From: Prevotella sp.
GTDB taxonomy: Bacteria; Bacteroidota; Bacteroidia; Bacteroidales; Bacteroidaceae
Length of the DNA: 47,090 bases
Assembly: GCA_017395215.1 (NCBI GenBank)
Contig: JAFPVW010000139.1
Coordinates: 1-47,090, forward strand
Reading direction: 5' to 3'
In this document: piece by piece, positions 25,001 to 34,100 of the stretch
Position numbering within the stretch: position 1 is the stretch's first letter
How the letters are laid out: each line of letters starts with the position of its first letter
Position numbers and translations under genes: made by a program
The notes under the pieces: model-generated
What the model was told of the DNA's origin: nothing
The model's input: only the letters and a program-made list of their open reading frames with translations
Databases searched by the model: none

Positions 25001-28000
25001 TTATTTAATAATATATTTACGTCCATTATAGATATAGATGCCCTTAGCGGTGGGCTTGCCTTGCAGTTTACGACCGTCGAGCGAGTACCAGGCATCACTT
25101 CCCTCGCCCACGGGAGAGGGGCCGGGGGTGAGGCTTATCGCCGTCGTCTCGTCGCCGATGTTCAGCACGATGCTGCGGGTCTGTGCGGTGGCGCCGTTCA
25201 GCTGCAGGTAGGCGCGGAAGGGGTTGATGGTCATGGCGCCGTTGGGCCAGTAGAGCGTATTATTGTCGCTGAAGTAGAGCTTGGTGTTGTCGCCCTCGGG
25301 GCCGATCGTCACGGGGTCGTAGGTGCCAAGGAAGGTGACGCAGCCGTCGCCCTCAGTGCCGGGCGCGAGTCCCGGCGTGATGCCGAGTGGCTGGGTGGCG
25401 GTGATGGCGGCGCCGTAGAAGATGGGATTCAGGATGCTGCTACCGGGGTTGTTCACCTGCATGATGGGCAGCACCTCGCCGTCCGTCACCTGCCAGCCGT
25501 CGCCGAGGGCAGCGGTCAGCTCTTCGCTGGTCATCGAGCCGACGGGCGTGCCTTGAGTCTTTGTCATTGGGAATTCCTCAGAATAGTAACAGTTCGTGAA
25601 CGTCGCTTGCATCGACAAAGCTTGACTGAACGGGGTATAAGCAACATCCCCCGCGATGTTCTTGGGCTTAGACAGGCAGTTGGTGTAATGCATATAGTCT
25701 ACGAGCACGGCCATCTTGAAACCAGCGAACGTCGATTTCGTGTTACTTTCGTTGATGAAAGTGCCATCGAAGATGCTATTCGTGATGTTTTGGCCTTTTT
25801 CAGGACCTATATAATCTACGAAGCCGCCGCAGAAGCTGCCTCCATTCTTATCCACGAAGTCGACGCTGACGCGGCAGTTGTCGATAGTGAGCGGTCCACT
25901 GTTGATTCCCACAAGACCTGAGCCGAAACCGATGCTGGAGAAGATGATGGTGCCTGCTGTGTGCAGATTCTTGATGGTGGCATCTTTGACGTAACGGAAC
26001 GGTGCACAGTAATCTTCGTCGGCAGTCGTGTTGAAGGTCAGCGTGTGGCCGTTGCCGTCGAAAGAGCCTCTGAAGGGATGCTCCTTGGTACCTACTGTGG
26101 TCGAGACGGTGATGTCGGCCACCAGATGCACGGTCCTCAGGCTGTAGTCACTGCCGCTGTTCACTGCTGCGGCAAAGTCGTTCCAGTCTTGGGCAGTCCG
26201 GATGACGTAATCGTCGTGTACCGCCGTCGGATCCCACCTGATGATATATGGCGTGCCGGCGATGAGCGTCGTGACGGGCTCGCTGAAGTTCAGCGTCAGC
26301 GTGCCGCCGCTGAGCGTGGCTTCGCTCAGTGTGCGTGCCTCGGCTCCGGCGAGTGGCGAGCTTGCCAGCGTCACGTCGAAGGGCAGGCAGAGGGTGTTCC
26401 AGCAGTTGTCGGCGTAGAACGTGCGGCCCTGAAGGGTTACATCTACCGGCTGATCGCCGTTCGCGCCGGCCGTCTCGCTGATCAGGCTGCTGTTCGGGGC
26501 GTTGTCGGCCAGCTCTACGTTGTCCGATTTCATGTACCACCAGCCGTCGCACTCTATGCCTTCGTCGTAGCTGGTGATGCCGCTGACGCTGTAGGTCGCC
26601 ACGGCGTTGCCGATGCCTGTAGGTTGGGTGTCGGTGCCGCTTGCACCCTGGGCCGTGCCCAGCGGACGGCTGTAGCCGCAGTTGCTGATGCTGGGGACTA
26701 CGCCGTCGGTGTAGCGTACCAGCGTGGCGCTGTAGTCAGCCGTCTCGTGCTCGCCGTCGGCCAGTGGGGCCGGGGCGTAGAGGCTGTTGGTGATGGACAG
26801 CTTGGAGCGGTTACCCTTCTCGCCCACGATGCCGCCGCAGCCGGTGGTGGCGGCGTCGCCCACGGTCAGTATCTTGCCGTCGAAGAGGCAGCCGTCGATG
26901 CTGACGCTGACATCTTCACCGCTGACGGTGCCCACCAGGCCGCCGTGGTTGCCGTTGCCCGGCGTGCTGCTGAGGATGCTGACGCTGCTGCGGCAGTTGG
27001 TGATGCTGGTGGTGCCGTAGGCCCTGCCCACGAGACCCGCGCTGCCCGTCTTGTCGGTAGTGATGGTGCCCGCCGTGTGCAGGTTCTTGATGGTGGCGTT
27101 ACGGGCAAAGCGGAAGGGCGCGCAGTAGCTGTTGGTGGCGGTCAGGCTGACGTTCATCGTGTGGCCGTCGCCGTCGAAGGTGCCGCCGAATTCCGGCATC
27201 AGTGCCGACACGCTGATGTCGGCGCCGAGCTTGAAGCCCGTGCCGTTAAACCTCCGGCCCTGGCTGTACATGTTGAGGAGCTGTGTCCACTGCCTGTCGG
27301 CGGTCAGCAGATAGGGGTCGGCCTCGGTGCCGCTGCCGGTAATGCCCGTCGCGTCGTAGACCACGTCGATGGTGTAGTCGGTGTCTTCAGCGGTCGTGAA
27401 ACTGTGTTTGAGCCCCTTCTGCTCGCCATCCATCGACGTGCCGGTGAGGTCGTAGTAGAACGAGCTGTTGCTCGCTTCGTAACTCACCGTCGCCCCGTTC
27501 TTGCAATAAGGCACGTCGTCGAGCCAGTAGCAGGCATCGGAACTGACGTTGAGTTTGATGCCCTCCGGAAGCGTGTTGTGGCGCACGGCACTGAGGCGGT
27601 ACACATTGCTGTTGCCGGGCGAGATGAAATTGGCGTAGTAGTTTGCCTGGTTGGCTGTAGGGCCTTTATCTTCGAGATAGCCGTAGATGGCTCCTGAATA
27701 GTTACCGGAAACATGGTATCCGAGATTCGCACAGTTCCTGATGGAGACAATATACGAGCCGGAAAGCCAAACCTCATTATCGCCGTAGCCGACGATGCCG
27801 CCCACATAGTTGCTTCCGGAAATGCGGCCCTGAACCACCACGTTTTCGATGTAGAACCGCCCGCCAAAGGAATACCCCGCCAGGGCGGCCACGTGGTTGT
27901 TACCATGGACGTAGGCACCGGTGATGTTCAGGTTCTTGATCCATTCGCAGCCCGTCCCGCTCCTGTCACCCTTAATGCTGCCCCAACCCGCAATACAGCC

Positions 28001-28900
28001 GAACAGGCCGACACAATCATCATTCCTGTCCACAAAGAGTCCGCGGATGGTATGCCCCCTGCCGTCGAAGTTGCCCTTGAAAGGCTTGACGACCCATCTC
28101 GAATTGTCGATGTAGCCTAAATGATCATCGACCCAGTATCTGTCGCCGATGGGGTCCCAGGCGTATTCCGACAAGTCGAGGTCGCGGTTCAGGACGATCG
28201 TCTTGCCGAGATAATTGTTGCCGCCGTTCACGTCGCGCGCCAGCTTGGCGAGTTCACCCTCGCTCTCGATGTAGATGGTGTTGCCGTCCACGTGGCTGAA
28301 CGAACCGGCACAGTGTTCACCCCAGGAGACGTACTCCGTCTTGAAGTGCAGGAAAATGTCGTCGCCGCCGGCGCCTCGGTTCAGGTCGCTGGGCGTGGAG
28401 CCGCCGTTCTCGCCCACGCAGCCCGACGCGTTCTCGTCGACGGAGATGCCGGTGAGGCGGCGCTGGGGCTTGAACTGGTCCTTGGTGTAGTAGAGCTGTA
28501 TCCAGTTGCCGCCGGCCTCGCAGTTCATGTCGCCGGCGTGGCTTTTGAATGTGTCGTCGCCGTCGGCGCCCACCCTGTAATAGGTGCGGCCGTTGTGTAC
28601 CAGGCTGTTGGGGCCTGCGTAAGGAGCCGACCAGAGGTAGAGGTCGGTGATGGGCGTGCCGCTGTTCTGCGGACTATTGTTCGTCTTATAGACCAGGTGG
28701 ATGTAGTGTCCGCCCGCGCCGTCGTTCAGGTCCTTGTCGAGGCCTATCCAGCCCGCGCCCTTGTAGTTATCGTACAGATACCCTAACTGACGTTCACTAT
28801 CATGCCCGATCACCACGATGTCGGTGACGTAATCGGCCCACGCCCGCTGCGCGGTCATCAGCAGCGCGGCAATTATCAATAGAAATAGCTTTGTTTTCAT
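25001..28900 (-). CDS. Large surface protein with MABP-like beta-prism, GLUG/beta-helix repeats and sorting tail
   Basis: 1299 residues. A signal peptide (MKTKLFLLIIAALLMTAQRAWA) is followed by a domain (about 24-195) built of three internal repeats ending in DLN(D/R)GAGGxxIxLxxKT, the pattern of MABP-type beta-prisms. Residues about 205-800 and 900-1160 are parallel-beta stretches with GLUG-like motifs (HVAALAGYSFGG, GGIVGYGDN, GGLVGTVSG, GSGLVGINSG), each headed by FDGDGHT-type turns. A WNTLCLPFDV/AGTPYIIRWD module occurs near 840-900 and a FLGTYDP...NTLYWPNG...RAYLQLNG module near 1200. The tail is YSLDGRKLQGKPTAKGIYIYNGRK. A SLTPGPSPVGEGS insertion precedes the tail. It lies 35 bp after the LRR gene and probably shares its transcript. 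A role in adhesion or surface binding is inferred. Confidence 0.75.
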   Translation of the reverse strand: MKTKLFLLIIAALLMTAQRAWADYVTDIVVIGHDSERQLGYLYDNYKGAGWIGLDKDLNDGAGGHYIHLVYKTNNSPQNSGTPITDLYLWSAPYAGPNSLVHNGRTYYRVGADGDDTFKSHAGDMNCEAGGNWIQLYYTKDQFKPQRRLTGISVDENASGCVGENGGSTPSDLNRGAGGDDIFLHFKTEYVSWGEHCAGSFSHVDGNTIYIESEGELAKLARDVNGGNNYLGKTIVLNRDLDLSEYAWDPIGDRYWVDDHLGYIDNSRWVVKPFKGNFDGRGHTIRGLFVDRNDDCVGLFGCIAGWGSIKGDRSGTGCEWIKNLNITGAYVHGNNHVAALAGYSFGGRFYIENVVVQGRISGSNYVGGIVGYGDNEVWLSGSYIVSIRNCANLGYHVSGNYSGAIYGYLEDKGPTANQANYYANFISPGNSNVYRLSAVRHNTLPEGIKLNVSSDACYWLDDVPYCKNGATVSYEASNSSFYYDLTGTSMDGEQKGLKHSFTTAEDTDYTIDVVYDATGITGSGTEADPYLLTADRQWTQLLNMYSQGRRFNGTGFKLGADISVSALMPEFGGTFDGDGHTMNVSLTATNSYCAPFRFARNATIKNLHTAGTITTDKTGSAGLVGRAYGTTSITNCRSSVSILSSTPGNGNHGGLVGTVSGEDVSVSIDGCLFDGKILTVGDAATTGCGGIVGEKGNRSKLSITNSLYAPAPLADGEHETADYSATLVRYTDGVVPSISNCGYSRPLGTAQGASGTDTQPTGIGNAVATYSVSGITSYDEGIECDGWWYMKSDNVELADNAPNSSLISETAGANGDQPVDVTLQGRTFYADNCWNTLCLPFDVTLASSPLAGAEARTLSEATLSGGTLTLNFSEPVTTLIAGTPYIIRWDPTAVHDDYVIRTAQDWNDFAAAVNSGSDYSLRTVHLVADITVSTTVGTKEHPFRGSFDGNGHTLTFNTTADEDYCAPFRYVKDATIKNLHTAGTIIFSSIGFGSGLVGINSGPLTIDNCRVSVDFVDKNGGSFCGGFVDYIGPEKGQNITNSIFDGTFINESNTKSTFAGFKMAVLVDYMHYTNCLSKPKNIAGDVAYTPFSQALSMQATFTNCYYSEEFPMTKTQGTPVGSMTSEELTAALGDGWQVTDGEVLPIMQVNNPGSSILNPIFYGAAITATQPLGITPGLAPGTEGDGCVTFLGTYDPVTIGPEGDNTKLYFSDNNTLYWPNGAMTINPFRAYLQLNGATAQTRSIVLNIGDETTAISLTPGPSPVGEGSDAWYSLDGRKLQGKPTAKGIYIYNGRKYIIK
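25100..25133. repeat. LTPGPSP-type repeat element inside a coding sequence
   Basis: On the minus strand the sequence cctcacccccggcccctctc, then a ccgtgggcgaggga end, encodes SLTPGPSPVGEGS. This exact peptide pattern is the translation of a short repeat seen in many unrelated bacterial genomes, usually between genes. It contains the inverted repeat ccctc/gaggg. Here it is in frame, between the last beta-module and the sorting tail. Confidence 0.65.
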
Positions 28901-28935
28901 ATTCGTTTCGTTATACTATTGTCTGTGAAGAAAAT

Positions 28936-30393
28936 TTAGTTATTAATCACGACCTTGCGGCCTCCGTGGATATAGACTCCGCGCTGGGCGGGCTTGCCGT
29001 CGAGGCGGCGACCGTCGAGCGTGTACCTGCTATTGTCTTTAACTTCTGTAACTTCTCTAACTTCTTTAACTCCTGCCCCAGCAATCGCCTGCACGTTGAA
29101 GTCCTTCCACACGGGCGTGGCCTTGTACGTCTCGACGGCCTCCTCGGGCACGTAGAGGGTGATGTCCGCCTGCGCCAACTGCAAGAAAGCCATCATGTGC
29201 AGCGTCGGGGGCGTAGTGGCCAGGCAGGTGATTTCCGTCAGACTGGGGCATTTCACAAAGGGAGTCAAGCCGATGTTGGTGACGGAGGCAGGGATGGTCA
29301 CGCTGCGGAGAGACTTGCATTGGAAGAACAGGGTCGTCGTAACCTCGGTGATGTTCGGGGGCAGGACGATGGACTCCAGCGACTCGCATTGGCCGAATGC
29401 AGCTAACTCGATAGTTGTGATGGACTCCGGGAAACTGACTTCCCGCAGCGAGGTGCAACTGTAGAAGGCGGACTGTCGGATGGTGGCGACACCCTCGGGG
29501 ATGGCAATCGTCAGCAGATGGGATGCGTAGGAGAATGCGCTTGAGCCAATGGTTGTCACTGGGAAATCCGGGGTATAGAACTTAGTAGTCTTGCCGGCGG
29601 GATAGATCAACAGCGTATCCTTGTCGGCGCTATAGACCACGCCGTCCGCCGAGCAGTAGGTGGTATTGGCGGGGTCGATGTTGATTTCAGTCAGCGACGA
29701 GGCCTTATAGAACATACCATACACCAGTTTCGTCACGGAGGCCGGAATCGTGACCGACGTCAGGTTTGCAACGTATCGGAAGGCCTCCTTGTCGATGCTG
29801 GTCACCGTCGTAGGCACGGTGTACGCCTTGCCGGCCAGTTTGGCGGGATAGCAGATCAGCCGCGTCTGGGCCTTGTCCATCAGCACGCCGTCGAAGATGC
29901 CGAAGTGCGTGTTGCCCTCGACCAGGGTGACGCTCTCCAGTTCCGGACACGCGCCGACGGCATTATCGCCCATCTCCGTGACGCTGGCGGGGATGCTGAT
30001 GCGCTTCAGGTGATAGGCTTCAAAGGCGCTTTCGCCGATGGTGGTCACGGTCTCCGGAACGTCGATCTCGGTCAGCCCGCTGCACTCGAGAAAGGCATAC
30101 GGTCCGATGACGCGCAGCGTCTGCTTCGGCAACTGCACCGACGTCAGCTTTGATTGCATGAAGGCCCCTTCGCCGAGTGAGGTCACAGCATAGCTGGTGC
30201 CGTCCTGCTTCACGGTATCGGGCACCACGATGTCGCCCTGATACCTGAAGCCACTGGGTCTGACGACCTCCGCCGTCTTCTCCTCGTTGTTCAACACATA
30301 ATAGACGCCGTCAATCAATGTGGCGTCCTGCGCCCAGGCTCCCTGCACCATCAGCAGCAGAGCAGCCACGATACATAATACATTCGTTCGCAT
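28936..30393 (-). CDS. BspA-like leucine-rich-repeat surface protein
   Basis: 485 residues: signal peptide (MRTNVLCIVAALLLMVQGAWAQ) then about 15 LRR_5 (BspA/TpLRR) repeats of 22-24 residues with the pattern SLxxIxIPxSVTxIGxxAFxxC (for example LTSVTIPASVTKL, LREVSFPESITTI, LRSVTIPASVTNI). A loop of the YSADKDTLLIYPAG type common to these proteins lies near 255. After the repeats come a short KEVREVTEV segment (from three 9-bp repeats) and the tail YTLDGRRLDGKPAQRGVYIHGGRK. BspA-like proteins of oral Bacteroidota bind fibronectin, fibrinogen or other bacteria; the ligand here is unknown. It follows the 182-residue lipoprotein gene by 151 bp and precedes the GLUG/beta-prism gene. Confidence 0.88.
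   Translation of the reverse strand: MRTNVLCIVAALLLMVQGAWAQDATLIDGVYYVLNNEEKTAEVVRPSGFRYQGDIVVPDTVKQDGTSYAVTSLGEGAFMQSKLTSVQLPKQTLRVIGPYAFLECSGLTEIDVPETVTTIGESAFEAYHLKRISIPASVTEMGDNAVGACPELESVTLVEGNTHFGIFDGVLMDKAQTRLICYPAKLAGKAYTVPTTVTSIDKEAFRYVANLTSVTIPASVTKLVYGMFYKASSLTEINIDPANTTYCSADGVVYSADKDTLLIYPAGKTTKFYTPDFPVTTIGSSAFSYASHLLTIAIPEGVATIRQSAFYSCTSLREVSFPESITTIELAAFGQCESLESIVLPPNITEVTTTLFFQCKSLRSVTIPASVTNIGLTPFVKCPSLTEITCLATTPPTLHMMAFLQLAQADITLYVPEEAVETYKATPVWKDFNVQAIAGAGVKEVREVTEVKDNSRYTLDGRRLDGKPAQRGVYIHGGRKVVINN
29041..29067. repeat. Three 9-bp tandem repeats at the LRR/tail junction
   Basis: aacttctgt, aacttctct and aacttcttt follow each other and encode, on the minus strand, KEVREVTEV just before the sorting tail. 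Like the 9-bp repeats at 11074 and 46110, they mark a domain junction. Confidence 0.6.
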
Positions 30394-30463
30394 AGTGATG
30401 TTTGTTTTTATTGTTATTTATTGTCTTCTCTTTTTCCCACCGGGGATTTTGTTTCGTCTTTGT

Positions 30464-30494
30464 TGCCGCCGAGGGAGTCGAACTCTCGACGGCA
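30464..30494. other. GC-rich hairpin between lipoprotein and LRR genes
   Basis: tgccgccgag (30464-30473) / ctcgacggca (30485-30494) pairs over 10 bp with one G-T wobble and an 11-nt loop. No T-run follows on the minus strand. It may be an attenuator or mRNA processing site within the putative operon. Its loop resembles a tRNA T-loop by chance only. Confidence 0.4.
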
Positions 30495-30544
30495 GGGAGA
30501 GGGCTTCCCTTATATAGAATAAGGTAAAGCGAGAGGGGGCGCGG

Positions 30545-31093
30545 TTAGCGCTGGCGGACGCGGGCAGGCTCGTCGGTGTAGCTGTCGGTGACGTCGGTCT
30601 TGACGGTCGTGCCGTCGTCCTTGGTGCCGGAGTTGGCCTTCTGCCATTCGCCGTAGAGCTGCTCGACGAGTGTCTGCTGGGCGGTGGTGGCCTTCTGGAA
30701 GGCGATGCGCTCCGGGTCGGAGAGCTTGCCGTCGGCATAGGTCAGCGTCCATGTCTCGCCGGTCTTGTCGATGGTGACGGTGACGGTGTTTCCGCTGATG
30801 GTGTAGTGGAAGTGGCCTTCGCCGTCTTCGCCGCGTGCGGACTCAGCGCCGACGTAGTTGTCGCCGTCCATCAGGAAGCACTCGTAGTAGCCGGTGCCGT
30901 CGGCGCGGAACAGGTAGTCCGCCACGACGCGGGTCCAGTGCAGTTCGCCCTCGGTCTTGTTCTCGGCGTAGTCGGCAGCCCAGAGGCCGGCGAGCTGCTG
31001 CACGGTCAGGTTCTCGACCTTGTTGTCGTCGTCGTCGCTGCTGCACGCCGTGAAGGCGAGCAGAGCGAGCATTATCCAAATATACTTTTTCAT
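30545..31093 (-). CDS. Small lipocalin-like lipoprotein (paralogue of 40599-41165)
   Basis: A 182-residue lipoprotein with signal peptide and lipobox LLAFTACSS (Cys 17), followed by an Asp run typical of surface-exposed Bacteroidota lipoproteins. The mature part matches the product of 40599-41165 over most of its length: LTxxQLAGLW, then WTR...FxADGTGYYECxLMD, and ISGNTVTVxxDKT. This is the pattern of a compact beta-barrel of lipocalin-like type. The C-terminal 50 residues are helical and charged. The ATG lies 6 bp after the TGA that closes the read-through tail of the giant gene, so its translation may be coupled to ribosomes finishing that tail. Ligand unknown. Confidence 0.75.
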   Translation of the reverse strand: MKKYIWIMLALLAFTACSSDDDDNKVENLTVQQLAGLWAADYAENKTEGELHWTRVVADYLFRADGTGYYECFLMDGDNYVGAESARGEDGEGHFHYTISGNTVTVTIDKTGETWTLTYADGKLSDPERIAFQKATTAQQTLVEQLYGEWQKANSGTKDDGTTVKTDVTDSYTDEPARVRQR

Positions 31094-31099
31094 AAGCGA

Positions 31100-31189
31100 T
31101 CATTTTTTAATATACTTACGTCCGTTCAAGATGTAGATGCCGGTGTCGGGGATACGGACCAGCTTGCGGCCGCTGAGGTCGAAGATCTA
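31100..31189 (-). other. C-terminal sorting tail of the giant gene, cut off by an in-frame TAG
   Basis: The giant gene ends at TAG (31189-31187). In the same frame, immediately after it, the sequence reads IFDLSGRKLVRIPDTGIYIL then NGRKYIKK and stops with TGA at 31102-31100. This is a perfect example of the tail found on the other large proteins here, with no other interruption. One base change (for example from CAG or GAG) explains the TAG. A sequencing error, a real nonsense mutation and read-through are all possible. Confidence 0.85.
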
Positions 31190-34100
31190 CTCGGTGCCGT
31201 CGCGGTCGACGGTCTTGACGGTCTCGATCTCAGGCTCCTCGATGGCGGTTGGGTTGTCCTCCAGCTCCATGTCGAGGGTTGCCGCGCGGGTGCCGTAGCC
31301 GCCGCTCAGCAGCAGGTAGGCACGGTAGGCGGGGATGTATGCCTTGCGGTGGGCCTCGGTGTCGTTACCGACGAGGTACCACTTGCCGTCGCTCTTCAGC
31401 ACGTAGGCGTAGAGTTCGTGCGCCGTCTGGTTGTCGATCATGTCGAAGGTGCCGCGCAGCGAGTAGCCCCAGCCGTCCACCTGTCGTCCGAAGGTGCTGC
31501 CGCCGCTCGACGGTATCTCCTGGGCGATGTCCGAGTTCAGCTTGGCGGCCGGGTTGTCGGCGTCAAGTCCTTCCGTGAACACTTTCACCAGATAGGGCTG
31601 CATGGCCTCCATCTGACCCTCAATCTCCTTGAACACCAACTGGTTGCCATCGCGGTCGCTCAGCGTGTAAGCCTTGCAGCCGTAAGGTACTTCCATCGTG
31701 TATGGCACGCAGACGGTGTACGGTGCGTCGCTCTTAGGCAGTGTGCGCGAGTTCTCCACCGTCTTGGTCTGGAAGGCGTAAGGCACGGTGTAGTCCCATC
31801 CGTCGTATAGGCGGTAGTTGTGGGCTATCAGTCCGTTGTCAGCGCTGCCGGTGACGACGTTCGTCTCCTCGGTCGTTCCGTAGGTCAGCGGCACGTATGC
31901 CAGCGTCTTCTGCAGGTCGATGCCGAGGTCGGCCAGTCCGCCGTCCTTCAGCTTCTCAGCCATCGACGACTCCACGGCCAGGAAGTCCACGAAGCGCAGG
32001 TTCTGCGAGTTCTGGAAGGCTCCGGCCTCGATGCTGTCGGTGTTCAGCGACACGGCCAGTCGCTCCAGCTGTGTCAGCTTCCCGAAGTCGTTCTTCTTCA
32101 GGCGTCCCACCTTGGTGTAGCGCAGCGTGGTCAGATCCTTGATGGCGTGGTGGTTGTCGAACCAGCCGTCCACCGACCTCACCATCACGAGGTCGTTGAG
32201 CGACGAGACAGCATGCTGTGCGAAGGCGCAGAAGGCCTCGTCGTCGTTGAATGCACCCTTCGATATCAGGTTCGTGTACTTCACGGTGCGGTGCTCGGTG
32301 GTGTAGTCCGTATCGTCCAGATAGTCACGGTAGAGACTCGGGCGCACATACATGGCGTCGCACGTCGGGCTGTAGTCGTTGTCGAACCAGTAGCGCGAGT
32401 CGATGGTAATCTTCGGCTTCTTGGTACACAGGAAGTAGGTATAGCGCATCTGGCTGCAGTCGTCGAAGCACGTCCAGTCGATTTCCTCCATGTCATCGCC
32501 GAAGACCACCGTCTCCAGGTTGTCGCACTGCAGGAAGGCGCGCTTCTCAATCTCCTTACACGTCCTCGGCAGGATGAGCGTCTTCAGCTTCATGGCCTTC
32601 TTCAGGGCGTGCTTGTGCATCACGTTGTCGGTCATGCTGGCATTCTGACGGATCACGCCGCCGTCGGTCTCTTCCGAGCCGTCGTTGTCGGTCTCCACAA
32701 TCTGTGCGTCGTACAGGTCGAGGTACTCTAACTGTCCGAAGTAGTTCGTCTCCTTCGTCCACAGCGTGTAGCCGGCCAGGTAGCGCATCAGCTCGAAGTC
32801 GGTTCCCGAGATGGGGCCTATCACCTTCAGCTTCTTGACGTGGCTGTAGTCGCCCTTCACGGCCTCCAGCCAGTGGTAGAAGTCTGACAGCTCTACCTCC
32901 AGGCCTAACTTCTCGTGCAGCGTGTTCGGCTTGTCCAGCGTCACGGTGATGATGTCGGCGTTCGAATACTCGCGCTCGTCCACGAAGATGTGGTCCTTAT
33001 ACTGGCTCCAGCGCTCCTGGTACTTGGCAATCATCGACTTCGGCACGTAGATGCGGAAGTCCGAGGGCAGCGACTCGAAGACGTCGCGCTCCAGCGTGAA
33101 GATGCTGTCGCAGTCGACGAGCAGGCTGTCCAGTGTCGAGCAGCCGTTGAAGGCGCCCTTGCCGATGTACTCCACAGAGCCGGGCAGCGTGATGGTCTTC
33201 AGGTTCGAGCAGCCGCTGAAGGCTTTGTCGCCCAGCCACTTCACGCCTTGGAATTTCTGGAACTCCGAGAAGTCCTTCAGCTCGAGGTCGCCGTTGAAGA
33301 TGCCTTCCACGTTCTCTGCCTCGCGGATTTCCGTCGGGAAGAACAGTCCGCCGTAGTCAGCCGTGCGGAACAGGATGTGGTCGTCGTCGAACAGCGAGGT
33401 GATGCTCTGTGCGCGCGAGCTCAGCTTGTCGTCGCTCATGTATTCGCCCATCTGGCTCCTCGGCACATACACTTTCTGGATGGGTGCCTCCCACGGGTCG
33501 CTGTAGTCGCTGGTGACGTGCTGATTGGTCAGGAACACCAGCTCATCGATGCCGCCGTAGTCATCCAGGTCTTGCAGAATGTCGCACTCCACCTCCGTGG
33601 TGTTGCGGCCGACGGCGACGCGCTTCAGGCCGGTGGCCGTGTCAAACACGTTCTCGCCGATGTAGGTCACCGACTTCGGCAGGATGACGGTCTCCAGAGC
33701 CGTGCAGCAGTCGAACAGGTAGTCGCCTACCTTGTTGTCGGCATCGGTGTATTCGTCCTCGCCATCGCAGTTGTACGACCAGCGGGTGTCCTTCTTCAGC
33801 TGAGCGTTCCACAGATTCAGGTAGCGCAGCTTGCCGTCGGTCGGGTCGCTGTTCCACGCGTCGGCGCCGGCCATGTAGCGGATGACTGACAGGTCTCGAC
33901 CGTTCAGCGGGCCGCTGACCGTCAGCGAGTCGTACAGGCTGTAGGGACCGTTAATCCAGCGCACCTGCGTTGCCGACCATCCACCAGACTTGCCCTCGAC
34001 AATGCTCAAGCCCAGTTTGTCGGCCAGCTGGCCGGGAGCGGTCACGGTGACCACCTTGCTGAATGGGTATTTGCTTATGCCGACGATGTAGTCCTTGTAT

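Noticed and set aside
30464-30494. Sequence resembling a tRNA T-arm (GAGTCGAACTC), suggesting a tRNA fragment or att site.
   Set aside because: It is explained by a simple 10-bp hairpin; no acceptor, anticodon or D-arm sequence is present and no integrase lies nearby.
31187-31189. TAG reassigned as a sense codon genome-wide.
   Set aside because: The GH30 gene ends with TAG at 8646-8648 where the fold is complete, so TAG works as a normal stop in this genome.
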